A DNA stretch of 64,000 nt from Chitinophagales bacterium. GTDB taxonomy: Bacteria; Bacteroidota; Bacteroidia; Chitinophagales; Chitinophagaceae. Position 1 is the stretch's first letter; the number at the start of each line of letters is the position of its first letter. The notes below the pieces were generated by a model, which saw nothing but the letters and a program-made list of their open reading frames with translations, made no database searches and was not told where the DNA came from. The stretch is taken from the NCBI GenBank assembly GCA_015655125.1, contig JAATFP010000068.1:56035-120034 (forward strand), read 5' to 3'. The position numbers and the translations under genes were made by a program. Shown in pieces: positions 52,708 through 61,463 of this stretch.

Positions 52708-53106
52708 ATGAAAATGCGCAAATTTCTTCTTCTTGCATTCGCAGCGTAGGCAACTCTTTTTACGGCTTGTAAAAAGGATGACAAGGAATCCCAGTCAGAA
52801 TCGATCCAGGGTAAATGGTTTTTCGACAAAGACATCAGTCACGGGTACTACATGGGCGTAGAAACCAGGGACACAACTACATATTCCGGTACAGATTATG
52901 CCGATTTTAAAAGTAATAACACCGTATTTAGTTCTGTAGGTGGCGATACTGCTACTAACTCTTATAGAGTGATCGGCGATTCCAGGATCATTATCGATGG
53001 CGATACTTCTACTATCCAGGCTTTGACAAATAATGTGCTTACGTTGTATAGCAAAGAGGTAGACGGGAATAACTATTATGAATACACGACTACTTTAAAA
53101 AGATAA
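52708..53106 (+). pseudogene. Small lipoprotein paralogue B interrupted by an amber stop in the signal peptide
   Basis: ATG 52708 opens MKMRKFLLLAFAA, then TAG at 52747-52749, and the same frame continues with ATLFTACKKDDKESQ (a good lipobox, FTAC) to TAA at 53104-53106. Translation past the TAG would give a 132-residue lipoprotein. The remaining sequence SIQGKWFFDKD, DYADFKSNNTVF, RVIGDSRIIIDGDTSTIQAL matches paralogue A. The only defect is the single TAG, so this may be a recent pseudogene, a sequencing error, or readthrough. An internal ATG at 52852 would lack any signal peptide. Confidence 0.75.
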
Positions 53107-53121
53107 AAAATGTGACATCCT

Positions 53122-53155
53122 AAAAAGCCATTCATTCAATTGAATGGCTTTTTTT
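53122..53155 (+). terminator. Terminator of the lipoprotein paralogue B
   Basis: GCCATTCA / TGAATGGC (8-bp stem, extended by A-T pairs) with a 6-base loop and a following T run. Confidence 0.85.
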
Positions 53156-53170
53156 AAAGAAGCTTCATAA

Positions 53171-53404
53171 TTATCCGCCAAATAATCCACTCAACTTATC
53201 TTTTGCCTCGCTCAGAAAATCGCTCCCGCCTTCCGGCTTTGCGCTTTCTCCAGGTTTGGCATCACCGCCCAGTAAATTATCCACGGCGCCTGCCATCATT
53301 GGAAATTTTTCTTTTACGAAATCTTTTACGGTATCCAGTACTTTGTGCGCCTGTTCCTGGCTGATTCCGGTTTTTTCAATAAGTGAGTTAATGAGTTCCT
53401 GCAT
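53171..53404 (-). CDS. Small helical protein of unknown function
   Basis: 77 residues from ATG 53404. The first 45 residues are helical (MQELINSLIEKTGISQEQ, KVLDTVKDFVKEKFPMM), followed by a Gly/Pro-rich linker and a final helix SDFLSEAKDKLSGLFGG. It is soluble and acidic. I know of similar small proteins in Bacteroidota but not of a function. It is monocistronic, and the 53405-53580 stretch upstream shows no gene. Confidence 0.65.
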   Translation of the reverse strand: MQELINSLIEKTGISQEQAHKVLDTVKDFVKEKFPMMAGAVDNLLGGDAKPGESAKPEGGSDFLSEAKDKLSGLFGG

Positions 53405-53580
53405 GTAATTAAGATTGTATGGTGAAAAATGAAACTGTAAGCTAAGCAATAAGTTTGCCTTCGGCGAATAATTTTATGCAAATGCACCGGTATCAAAAAA
53501 CTAAAATAATTAAAGTAAAATCATATTCAAATGAATCATTTTTAAAGAAAACGATCACATTTGATCAACGGCAAAACAGA

Positions 53581-54870
53581 TCAAAATCCCCGTTCATAGT
53601 CGATCACGAGGTTCATCATCGCGATCATGCCATTTTTGATACAACCTTCGTCCAGGAAAAATTCAGCCGTATGGTGACTGGTTGGCTTTTTGTTCAACGG
53701 TTTTGCCCCAATGAAGAAAAATAAGCCGGGTACCTTTTCCTGGTAAAAACTAAAATCTTCGGAGATGGTTCTTCCGGGCATCAGCTTTACATTTGCTGCG
53801 CCTGCAGCGCGTTGAAGTGTGGGCAGCGATTTTATTACGAGGTTGCTGTCATTGAAAGTAACCGGGTAATGAACGGTATAGGGCAGCAGTATTTCTGCAG
53901 TGGCGCCATTTGCTTCTGCAATATTTTTTGCTATGAGATTGATCCTGTCAAATATCATCTTCTCGTCCGCAGTCGTAAAAGTTCTCACCGTTCCGGTCAT
54001 TTCCACTTTTTCCGGAATGACGTTGAACCTGTTTCCGCCATTGATGGAACCGATTGTTACTACTGCGGGATTCTGGTTAAGATTTACATTACGGCTAACG
54101 ATCGTCTGAAGGCTGGTGACGATTTCTGCGGCCGTTACAATCGGGTCAACACCCAACCACGGAAATGCACCATGCGCGCCTTTTCCGCTTACTGTTATTT
54201 TCATGTCGCAGGCACTTGCCATGAATCCGCCCGGTTTGTAACCAATTTCGCCTACATTCATTTCCGCATCTGTGTGTAACCCGAAAATAACATTCACATC
54301 AGGATTTGTCATTACACCTTCGCGTACCATTACCTTTGCACCACCTTCTTCGCCCAAGGGTGCGCCTTCTTCGGCAGGCTGAAAAATAAATTTGATCGTT
54401 CCTTTTACATCTTTTCGCATGCCTGAAAGTATTTCTGCAACGCCCATCAAAATCGCAGTGTGTGCATCATGGCCGCAGGCATGCATCACTCCTGTTTCCG
54501 AACCGTTATAGGAGGTTTTTATTTTAGATGCAAACGTAAGATCATTGCGTTCGGTAATTGGCAATGCATCCATATCGGCACGAAGGGCGATCACGGGGCC
54601 GGGTAATGCGCCTTTCAAAATACCCACGACACCTGTCTTAGCCACGCCGGTTGTTACTTCAATACCGAGTGATCGAAGATGCTTCGCAACAATACCGGCG
54701 GTGCGTACTTCGCGGTTTCCGAGTTCCGGGTTTGCATGCAGATCGCGGCGCCAGCCGATCACTTTTTGTTCGATGGATGTAGCTTCATCGTTTATTTTCC
54801 GGTAAATCGCAGGTTGCGCTTGAAGATCAATAGAAACAGAAATAAGGAAAAGAAAAAAGATCGTTCTCAT
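53581..54870 (-). CDS. Secreted M20-family amidohydrolase
   Basis: 429 residues from ATG 54870 (signal peptide MRTIFFLFLISVSIDLQAQ). M20D-type motifs: IALRADMDALPI, MHACGHDAHTAILMG (metal His/Asp), FIFQPAEEGAPLGEEGG, then dimerisation domain near GKGAHGAFPW, and MPGRTISEDFSFY. Members hydrolyse N-acyl amino acids or peptides such as hippurate. The secreted form suggests periplasmic or external peptide processing. Substrate is unknown. It stands alone upstream of rsh (convergent gap 154 bp). Confidence 0.9.
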   Translation of the reverse strand: MRTIFFLFLISVSIDLQAQPAIYRKINDEATSIEQKVIGWRRDLHANPELGNREVRTAGIVAKHLRSLGIEVTTGVAKTGVVGILKGALPGPVIALRADMDALPITERNDLTFASKIKTSYNGSETGVMHACGHDAHTAILMGVAEILSGMRKDVKGTIKFIFQPAEEGAPLGEEGGAKVMVREGVMTNPDVNVIFGLHTDAEMNVGEIGYKPGGFMASACDMKITVSGKGAHGAFPWLGVDPIVTAAEIVTSLQTIVSRNVNLNQNPAVVTIGSINGGNRFNVIPEKVEMTGTVRTFTTADEKMIFDRINLIAKNIAEANGATAEILLPYTVHYPVTFNDSNLVIKSLPTLQRAAGAANVKLMPGRTISEDFSFYQEKVPGLFFFIGAKPLNKKPTSHHTAEFFLDEGCIKNGMIAMMNLVIDYERGF

Positions 54871-55023
54871 ACTTGAAGTTTTGAAAAAAGGAACACCGGA
54901 TTTTTCGGGCAAATGATTTCAGAGAATGTTGCTGGAGATGGGCAGGCATTCATTTTTATATACGTATCTGCGCCAATATTTTTCAACCTGATATTCAGAT
55001 GATTTTTAATTTGTGTTTGAGTT

Positions 55024-57261
55024 TTACTCGATGTCGTATCTGTCTACTCTCTCAATTCCTTCCAGCGCCAGCAATGCTGTCACGAGATTTTCCAGTTCTT
55101 CTTTATCATGGACGAACACTTTTACGTTTCCTTCGAAAATGCCATCATTCGCTTCTATTGTCATCGCGGAAATATTCACGCGCAACTCGCCGCTGATAAG
55201 ATTGGTGATCTTATGGATCACGCCCACATCATCGAGGCCGATGATCTTGAGTCCGGTAAGGAAGGAAATTTCTTTATTTTTTGCCCATTTCGTTTTCACT
55301 ACACGATGTCCGAAGTTTGCCAGTAACCGCGCAGCATTCGGGCAAGTAGTGCGGTGGATCTTCAGTCCTTCGCCGGTAGTAACGAAACCAAACACGTCAT
55401 CACCCGGAATCGGTTTACAGCAATTCGCGAGCGTATACATGATCTTGTCGCTGTCTTCACCAAATATGATCAGTTCCGCATCTTTTTTATTGTCCTTATG
55501 TTTTTGCGGGTCGAACTCGTGTTTTTCTTCCGGTTGCTTCACAACCGGTTTGGGCGGCATCAGTTTATCGCCGTGTACAGTAAATTCTTTGAGTTCCTTG
55601 AGGTCGATCTTTTTGACAGAGATATCGTACAAAAGATCGAGGCTGCTTGTTTTTTTGTAGAACGAAGCGAGTTCTTCCAGGTTACCCTGGCTCATTGCCG
55701 CGCCCATTCCTTCCAGCTTGCGTTGCAGCATATATTTGCCTTCATCGGCAATGCTGCGTTTTTCTTCTTTAAGCGTATCCTTGATCTTTGTCTTCGCCTT
55801 GCTCGTTACTACAAAGTTGAGCCATTCCGCATTGGGCTTTTGTTTGGCGCTGGTGATGATCTCGATCTGGTCGCCGCTCCGCAATTTATGGCTGATCGGA
55901 ACCAACTTGTGGTTCACTTTTGCACCAATACATTTACTGCCGACAGCTGTATGCACGCTGAAGGCGAAATCAAGCGCCGATGCGCCAACAGGCAACATCC
56001 TGATATCGCCTTTCGGCGTATACACATATATTTCTTCGGTTAAAAAACTCGTTTTAAAATCCTGCAGGAAGTCGAGCGAATTGCTGTCATTGCTGCCCAA
56101 TGCTTCGCGGATCTGGTGGAACCATTTGTCAAACCGGCTTTCATCGGTAACGCCTTCTTTGTATTTCCAGTGTGCCGCCAATCCTTTTTCCGCAATCTCA
56201 TTCATGCGTTTGGTGCGGATCTGTACTTCTACCCATTTACCTTGTGGTCCCATTACCGTCGTATGCAATGCTTCATAACCGTTACTCTTCGGGTTGCTCA
56301 GCCAATCGCGAAGCCGCTCTGTACTTGGAATGTAGGCGTCTGTAATAATGCTGTACACTTTCCAGCAATCTTCCTTTTCTTTTTCCGGTGGCGCATTTAC
56401 GATGATGCGGATTGCAAAAAGATCGTACACTTCTTCGAAGGCAACACCGGTCTTTTTTATTTTGTTCCAGATAGAATGGATGCTTTTTGGCCTGCCGAAA
56501 ATTTCGAAATCAAAACCCACGCGGTCCAGTTTCTCTTTAATCGGCTTGATAAAGTCATTGATGTACCGGCTGCGTTCACGCTTGGTATCGCTCAACTTTT
56601 GTGCAATGAATTTGTAAGTGTCCGGCTCCATGTATTTCATCGCCAGATCTTCCATTTCAGTCTTGATGCTATACAAGCCCATGCGATGAGCGAGCGGTGC
56701 ATACACGTAAACGGTCTCGCTGGATATCTTGAGTTGCTTTTCGCGCTTCATGCTATCCATCGTGCGCATGTTGTGCAGGCGATCGGCAAGTTTGATTAAT
56801 ATAACGCGCGGATCGTCTGTGAGCGTAAGCAGTATCTTCTTGAAGTTTTCAGCTTGCTGCGTGGTATTGGTGTCCATTACCGTGCTGATCTTGGTGAGGC
56901 CGTCTACAATGCGGGCAATTTCGGCACCAAACTCGCGTTCGATATCAGACAAGGTTACGTCGGTATCTTCTACCGTATCGTGCAGCAATGCGCAGATCGT
57001 ACTCCGGATACCGAGACCGATCTCTTCCACGCATATCTTGGCCACGGCCAATGGATGTAAAATGTAGGGCTCGCCACTTTTGCGGCGCATGGTCTTGTGC
57101 GCTTCGGCACTTATTTCAAAAGCGCGGCGAAGCAATACCTTATCACCGGGTTTTAATTTTGTTTTTAAAACGCGCAGCAGCGCCCTGTATTGGCGGAGTA
57201 TCTCTTTTTTTTCTTCCTCTTCGGAAAGCTGGTATGTAACGGTGGAATCTTTTAGTTGCAT
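55024..57261 (-). CDS. rsh: Bifunctional (p)ppGpp synthetase/hydrolase (Rsh, RelA/SpoT)
   Basis: 745 residues. HD hydrolase domain with ICALLHDTVEDTDVTL (residues about 85-100), synthetase domain containing DRLHNMRTMDSM and GRPKSIHSIWNKIKKTG, then YEALHTTVMGPQGKWVEVQIR, TGS domain (EEIYVYTPKGDIRMLPVGAS, at about 400) and the C-terminal zinc-finger/ACT region (NCCKPIPGDDVFGFVTTGEG). The intact HD motif indicates hydrolase activity as well, the SpoT-like type. It sets alarmone level in the stringent response. Long antisense open frames exist across it but are shadows. Confidence 0.96.
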   Translation of the reverse strand: MQLKDSTVTYQLSEEEEKKEILRQYRALLRVLKTKLKPGDKVLLRRAFEISAEAHKTMRRKSGEPYILHPLAVAKICVEEIGLGIRSTICALLHDTVEDTDVTLSDIEREFGAEIARIVDGLTKISTVMDTNTTQQAENFKKILLTLTDDPRVILIKLADRLHNMRTMDSMKREKQLKISSETVYVYAPLAHRMGLYSIKTEMEDLAMKYMEPDTYKFIAQKLSDTKRERSRYINDFIKPIKEKLDRVGFDFEIFGRPKSIHSIWNKIKKTGVAFEEVYDLFAIRIIVNAPPEKEKEDCWKVYSIITDAYIPSTERLRDWLSNPKSNGYEALHTTVMGPQGKWVEVQIRTKRMNEIAEKGLAAHWKYKEGVTDESRFDKWFHQIREALGSNDSNSLDFLQDFKTSFLTEEIYVYTPKGDIRMLPVGASALDFAFSVHTAVGSKCIGAKVNHKLVPISHKLRSGDQIEIITSAKQKPNAEWLNFVVTSKAKTKIKDTLKEEKRSIADEGKYMLQRKLEGMGAAMSQGNLEELASFYKKTSSLDLLYDISVKKIDLKELKEFTVHGDKLMPPKPVVKQPEEKHEFDPQKHKDNKKDAELIIFGEDSDKIMYTLANCCKPIPGDDVFGFVTTGEGLKIHRTTCPNAARLLANFGHRVVKTKWAKNKEISFLTGLKIIGLDDVGVIHKITNLISGELRVNISAMTIEANDGIFEGNVKVFVHDKEELENLVTALLALEGIERVDRYDIE

Positions 57262-57490
57262 CGGTTGTATACGAATTTACTAAAAATTCGGGAATTTAAT
57301 AAATGCCACTTTAAAACACTTGTAATGGTGAAAAAATGGTTGCGGATGATATATGCTCAGGATATTACACCTATAATTCCAAATTGAATTATTTCTATTG
57401 CAATTCAAGTCCGGCCGCAGAAGATTAAGATTGGTACGGCGGTTTGACAGATGTAGATATATTTCAGATCAACATTCAGTATCATTGCAA

Positions 57491-58618
57491 ATGGTCACAC
57501 CAATGCCATCTGCCACCATGCCAAACTATCTTCCGGCGCTCACGGGCCTTCGCGCTATCGCGGCGTATGCCGTTTATTTTCATCATTTTCCTTTATCAGA
57601 ACGACTGTTCGGCAGAGTGCTTCACGATTTTTGTAAGGAATTATATATCGGTGTAAGCATCTTTTTTGTACTGAGTGGTTTTCTCATCACGCTTCGGTAC
57701 AGGCAACAGTTTCAAAACGGTACAAAAGATTTTACCCGGTACTTTGTAAACCGCTTTGCGCGGATATTTCCCTTGTATTTTATCTTAATGGTGGTTACGT
57801 TCGTTTTGCCGCATTGGATCAGTCTGCCACCGGATGATCTGTCTGCCACGGCACTCATCCTCAACATCACGTTACTCAAAGGTTATTCATCTGTTTATGA
57901 ACACTCGGCAATCGCGCAGGGCTGGACACTTACACTGGAAGAAACTTTTTACCTGTTGGCACCGGTATTTTTTATTTATGCGCAAAAGATCAGGTATTGG
58001 ATGTGGATCGTCATTATGTTTATCATAGGAATTTTGCTGACAGTGGTTTTTAGTAAAATGAGTATGTGGGGATTTTTCAGCAGTTACTTCTTCACAATAT
58101 CGTCTACCTTCTTTGGCCGCGCGTTTGAATTTTTTGTTGGGATCTATCTGGCGTTACTATATCAGAGTGGGCGAATGCCGGGCGTATTTAAAAAAAAGAA
58201 TGGCTTTTTTACCGCAGCCGGAGTGACCGCCATAACTGCGGTGATATTTTTAATGATGATCATTGCCGGCATTCAACAGGCAGAATTTGCGAAAAACACG
58301 TGGATCGGAATATGGGTGATCAATTTTTTACTACCATTGGCGATCGGACTATTCATGTATGGATTGGTCACAGAAAAAACCTGGCTCCGCCGTTTGCTGG
58401 AAACCAATTTTTTTGGATTGTTGGGAAAATCGTCCTATGCGTTTTACCTGATCCATATGGGTGTTTTTCAGGTGTTGCTGACGAGATACGTGAATAGCAT
58501 TTACCTGATTAATTTTTTTATTTTGATCGCGATGGCAATTTTATTGTATAAATTTTTAGAACATCCTTTGAATAAGATCATTCGAAAAAAGGGTTCCCTG
58601 ATTTTTAAAGCTGATTAG
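57491..58618 (+). CDS. Membrane acyltransferase (acyltransferase-3 family)
   Basis: About 375 residues from ATG 57491; ATG 57503 and 57518 are also plausible, and the last gives the compact start MPNYLPALTGLRAIAAY. The His-catalytic segment is AYAVYFHHFPLSE, followed by GVSIFFVLSGFLITLRY, FARIFPLYFI and LTLEETFYLLAPVFF, with about 10 membrane helices. Such proteins move acyl groups onto extracellular glycans or lipid headgroups. No sugar biosynthesis cluster is adjacent. The 57262-57490 leader has a weak TTGAATT / AATTCAA hairpin only. Confidence 0.85.
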   Translation: MVTPMPSATMPNYLPALTGLRAIAAYAVYFHHFPLSERLFGRVLHDFCKELYIGVSIFFVLSGFLITLRYRQQFQNGTKDFTRYFVNRFARIFPLYFILMVVTFVLPHWISLPPDDLSATALILNITLLKGYSSVYEHSAIAQGWTLTLEETFYLLAPVFFIYAQKIRYWMWIVIMFIIGILLTVVFSKMSMWGFFSSYFFTISSTFFGRAFEFFVGIYLALLYQSGRMPGVFKKKNGFFTAAGVTAITAVIFLMMIIAGIQQAEFAKNTWIGIWVINFLLPLAIGLFMYGLVTEKTWLRRLLETNFFGLLGKSSYAFYLIHMGVFQVLLTRYVNSIYLINFFILIAMAILLYKFLEHPLNKIIRKKGSLIFKAD

Positions 58619-58695
58619 TTCCCCTGCCCATTAAAGTATATACATGCTACTTGTAGCCTATTACTGACTATCAAACCCCTAATCTCTAAACTTAT

Positions 58696-58729
58696 TTTGC
58701 TCTTTTTTTCAATAAAACCCTTACTTTTG
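58696..58729 (+). promoter_or_regulatory. Complete Bacteroidota promoter of tRNA-Leu
   Basis: -33 TTTG at 58696-58699, 22-bp spacer, -7 TACTTTTG at 58722-58729 (exact TAnnTTTG). The transcription start would fall about 8 bp before the tRNA. It is one of the clearest promoters in the window. Confidence 0.75.
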
Positions 58730-58740
58730 CCACCCGTTAT

Positions 58741-58822
58741 GCGGATATGGCGAAATTGGCAGACGCACCAGACTTAGGATCTGGCGCCGCAAGGCATGTA
58801 GGTTCGACCCCTATTATCCGCA
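58741..58822 (+). tRNA. tRNA-Leu (anticodon TAG)
   Basis: Acceptor GCGGATA pairs with TATCCGC, anticodon stem CCAGA / TCTGG around loop CTTAGGA (anticodon TAG, reads CUN), and TTCGACC in the T loop. A long variable arm CGCCGCAAGGCAT confirms a class II leucine tRNA. No CCA is encoded. The only RNA gene found in the window. Confidence 0.95.
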
Positions 58823-58837
58823 CACAAGCACCTGAAT

Positions 58838-58863
58838 CCTCCCCTTTGGGGAGGTATTTTTTT
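58838..58863 (+). terminator. Terminator between tRNA-Leu and trigger factor
   Basis: CCTCCCC / GGGGAGG with a TTT loop and following T run; ends 27 bp before tig. Confidence 0.85.
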
Positions 58864-58889
58864 AGGCGCAACACTTTAAACACAAAAAA

Positions 58890-60248
58890 ATGGCAACAGT
58901 AGTTAGAGAAAACATCGGTTTACTGAACGATAAACTGACGGTAAAAGTTTCCAAAGCAGATTATTTTCCCGCTTTTGAAAAGAAACTGAAAGAATACAGC
59001 AAAACCGCAAACATCCCGGGTTTCCGTAAAGGAATGGTGCCGGCAGGAATGATCAAAAAAATGTATGGCAACGGCATCTTCCAGGATGAGATCCTGCGTT
59101 CCGTTGAAAAAGAACTATATACTTATCTCAATGACGAAAAACCAGAAATATTTGCTCAGCCGCTTCCGCTGCCAAGCGATATGAACAGCCTGGACATTAA
59201 TAATCCCACTGATTATGAATTTGGTTTTGAGATCGGTTTGAAACCCGCTTTCGAAATTGCTGACGTAAGCAAAGCAAAACTTACCCGCAATAAAGTGGAA
59301 GTAACAGAAGACATGCTCAATAAGGAGATCGCCAGCATGCAGGAGAGAGCCGGCAAACTGGCAGATGTGGATGCAGTGGAAGACGATTCAAATGTGATTA
59401 CCGCACTTTTTACCGAAACCGATGAAAATGGCGCACTAGCGGAAGGAGGCATCAGCAAAGAAACGCTGGTGAACGTAAAAGATCTTTCTGCAAAAACAAA
59501 AAAAGAACTCAGCAAGAAAAAGGCCGGCGATACCATCAGCATACAACTGGACAAAGCAATCGAAGCAGATCAGTTGCAGAAAGTTTTGAAGGCGCTGGAA
59601 CTTGGTGAAGATGCTTCTTCAAAACATTTTTCTTTGCAGATCGTAAAAGTGAGCAAAGTAGAGAACCGCGAACTGAATGAAGAATTCTTCAACGAGGTTT
59701 TTCCGGGCAAAGGAATTACTACGGAAGAAGGGTTGCGTACAGAATTAAAAAATGAGATCCAGCAATATTGGGATGCGCAAACCCGCAACCAGTTGCACGA
59801 TCAGTTATATCATTACCTGATCGATGAAACCAAGATGGAGTTCCCGGAGCAATTTCTCACACGTTGGCTGGAAAACGGTGGCGACAAACCAAAAACACCG
59901 GAACAGGCAAAAGAAGAATTTCCATCTTTTGCCAATCAATTGAAATGGACCCTGATCAGCGACCGGTTGATCACAGACAATAAGTTGCAGGTAACAGACG
60001 AAGAACTAAAAGAAACGATGAGAAATGAGGTTTCGCGTTACTTTGGCCAGATGAACCTGGGTGAAGACATGAGCTGGCTCGATAGCTATATCGACCGGAT
60101 GATGAAAGATGAAAAGCAGGTAGACGCCACTTACCGCAGACTGATCACAGAAAAAGTGTTCGGCCTTGTAGAAGGACAGGCAAAGCCAAAAGAAGCGAAG
60201 GTGACACCGGAAGAGTTGACGGCGATGCAACATAATCATCAACACTAA
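58890..60248 (+). CDS. tig: Trigger factor, ribosome-associated chaperone
   Basis: 452 residues. N-terminal ribosome-binding domain with the signature IPGFRKGMVPAGMIKKMYG (residues about 43-61). The middle PPIase-type domain looks degenerate, as usual in this phylum. The C-terminal chaperone arms are represented by the ELNEEFFNEVFPGKGITTEE helices onward. It binds the ribosome exit tunnel and shields nascent chains. The tRNA terminator lies just upstream, and its own terminator is downstream. Confidence 0.95.
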   Translation: MATVVRENIGLLNDKLTVKVSKADYFPAFEKKLKEYSKTANIPGFRKGMVPAGMIKKMYGNGIFQDEILRSVEKELYTYLNDEKPEIFAQPLPLPSDMNSLDINNPTDYEFGFEIGLKPAFEIADVSKAKLTRNKVEVTEDMLNKEIASMQERAGKLADVDAVEDDSNVITALFTETDENGALAEGGISKETLVNVKDLSAKTKKELSKKKAGDTISIQLDKAIEADQLQKVLKALELGEDASSKHFSLQIVKVSKVENRELNEEFFNEVFPGKGITTEEGLRTELKNEIQQYWDAQTRNQLHDQLYHYLIDETKMEFPEQFLTRWLENGGDKPKTPEQAKEEFPSFANQLKWTLISDRLITDNKLQVTDEELKETMRNEVSRYFGQMNLGEDMSWLDSYIDRMMKDEKQVDATYRRLITEKVFGLVEGQAKPKEAKVTPEELTAMQHNHQH

Positions 60249-60270
60249 GCAATTAATAATTAAATATTTA

Positions 60271-60297
60271 AAATCTCCCGCATGCGGGAGATTTTTT
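60271..60297 (+). terminator. Terminator of tig
   Basis: AAATCTCCCGCATGCGGGAGATTT, a perfect palindrome that folds into a hairpin with a short loop, then a T run. Confidence 0.88.
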
Positions 60298-60310
60298 GCT
60301 TAACAAAAGC

Positions 60311-60397
60311 AGACTACTTTGCGGGTAGCCTGAAAATTTTTGATCTTTGCGTATGATATATAGTCTTAAATTTTAAAAGCAATCAGCAAAGTAGTCT
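60311..60397 (+). promoter_or_regulatory. 12-bp inverted repeat bracketing the proB promoter region
   Basis: AGACTACTTTGC (60311-60322) and GCAAAGTAGTCT (60386-60397) are perfect complements 63 bp apart. The second copy ends 14 bp before the proB ATG. It may be a paired operator or an mRNA stem. Confidence 0.45.
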
Positions 60398-60411
60398 ACC
60401 TTGTAATTACC

Positions 60412-61449
60412 ATGCAAAAAAAAGTACTCGTCATAAAACTAGGCACAGCGGCCATTTCCGGAAAATCCGGTAGCATAAGCACGGTCATCGTAAAGAAGCT
60501 GGCAGAAGAAATTTCGATGTTGAGCAAAAGCTATCATGTGGTACTCGTATCAAGTGGCGCTGTTGGCAGTGGAAAATCTTATTTTAAAAATTACCAGGGA
60601 ACATTGATAGAACGTAAAGCGGCAGCTGCTGTGGGCAACCCCATCCTCATAAGGCTGTACCATAAATACTTTTTTCAATATGGCATTACGGTAGCACAGG
60701 CTTTGTGCGAACGACATCATTTTGCCAACAGGGGCCAGTTTTTACAGCTTAAGCAAACCTTTGAGGAATTCTGGCGCAATGATATTCTGCCGGTCGTAAA
60801 TGAAAATGATCTGGTAAGCAATATCGAATTGAAATTTTCGGATAATGATGAACTTGCAACATTGATTGCTGTTGGTTTCAATGCCGAAACCCTGATCATT
60901 TGTACAACCGCAGGCGGATTGAAAAATCACGAACAGAAAATTATTCCGTTAGTGGAAAAGATCGATGCCGGTGTGATGGGGTTCGTTACAAAAGATAAAA
61001 CCGCCACAGGACTTGGCGGAATGCTGTCGAAACTCGCATCTGCAAAGCTTGCCGTATCGTTGGGAATAAAAGTGATTATCACTGGATTGAACGGCGTAAA
61101 ACCATTGACAGAAGCTTTGAAAGGAAAAGCAGGGACGCTGTTTCTTCCGCGGCAAGCCAACCTGAAAGCGCGGCAAAAATGGCTTGCCAGCGGTTCCATC
61201 ACACCCGGCAGCATTACCGTGGATGCTGGTGCGGCAAAGGCGCTCGCTGGCCGGAAAAGTTTACTTACGATCGGCGTTCGTTCTGTGCAGGGCAATTTTA
61301 TGGCCGGCGAAGCAGTGCAGATTATTGATGAAAACGGCGATGTGATCGGCATTGCAAAATCTCGGATGAGCTCGTCCGAGTTACAAATACAAACAACAGT
61401 GAAAAATAATATCGCGGCACATGCAGATGATATTGTATTATTTTTATGA
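60412..61449 (+). CDS. proB: Glutamate 5-kinase
   Basis: 345 residues. Amino-acid kinase domain (residues 1-245) with VLVIKLGTAAISGKSG, VVLVSSGAVGSGK, LPVVNENDLVSN and DELATLIAVGFNAETLII. The C-terminal PUA domain (about 265-345) is present. It phosphorylates glutamate as the first step of proline synthesis. proA starts 14 bp downstream, so the two form an operon. A 12-bp inverted repeat lies in the upstream region. Confidence 0.95.
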   Translation: MQKKVLVIKLGTAAISGKSGSISTVIVKKLAEEISMLSKSYHVVLVSSGAVGSGKSYFKNYQGTLIERKAAAAVGNPILIRLYHKYFFQYGITVAQALCERHHFANRGQFLQLKQTFEEFWRNDILPVVNENDLVSNIELKFSDNDELATLIAVGFNAETLIICTTAGGLKNHEQKIIPLVEKIDAGVMGFVTKDKTATGLGGMLSKLASAKLAVSLGIKVIITGLNGVKPLTEALKGKAGTLFLPRQANLKARQKWLASGSITPGSITVDAGAAKALAGRKSLLTIGVRSVQGNFMAGEAVQIIDENGDVIGIAKSRMSSSELQIQTTVKNNIAAHADDIVLFL

Positions 61450-61463
61450 TCTAAATTTTTTGT

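Noticed and set aside
55354..56799. Two overlapping 220-230 codon frames opposite rsh
   Set aside because: Shadow frames of the Rsh gene, which has all its domains on the minus strand.
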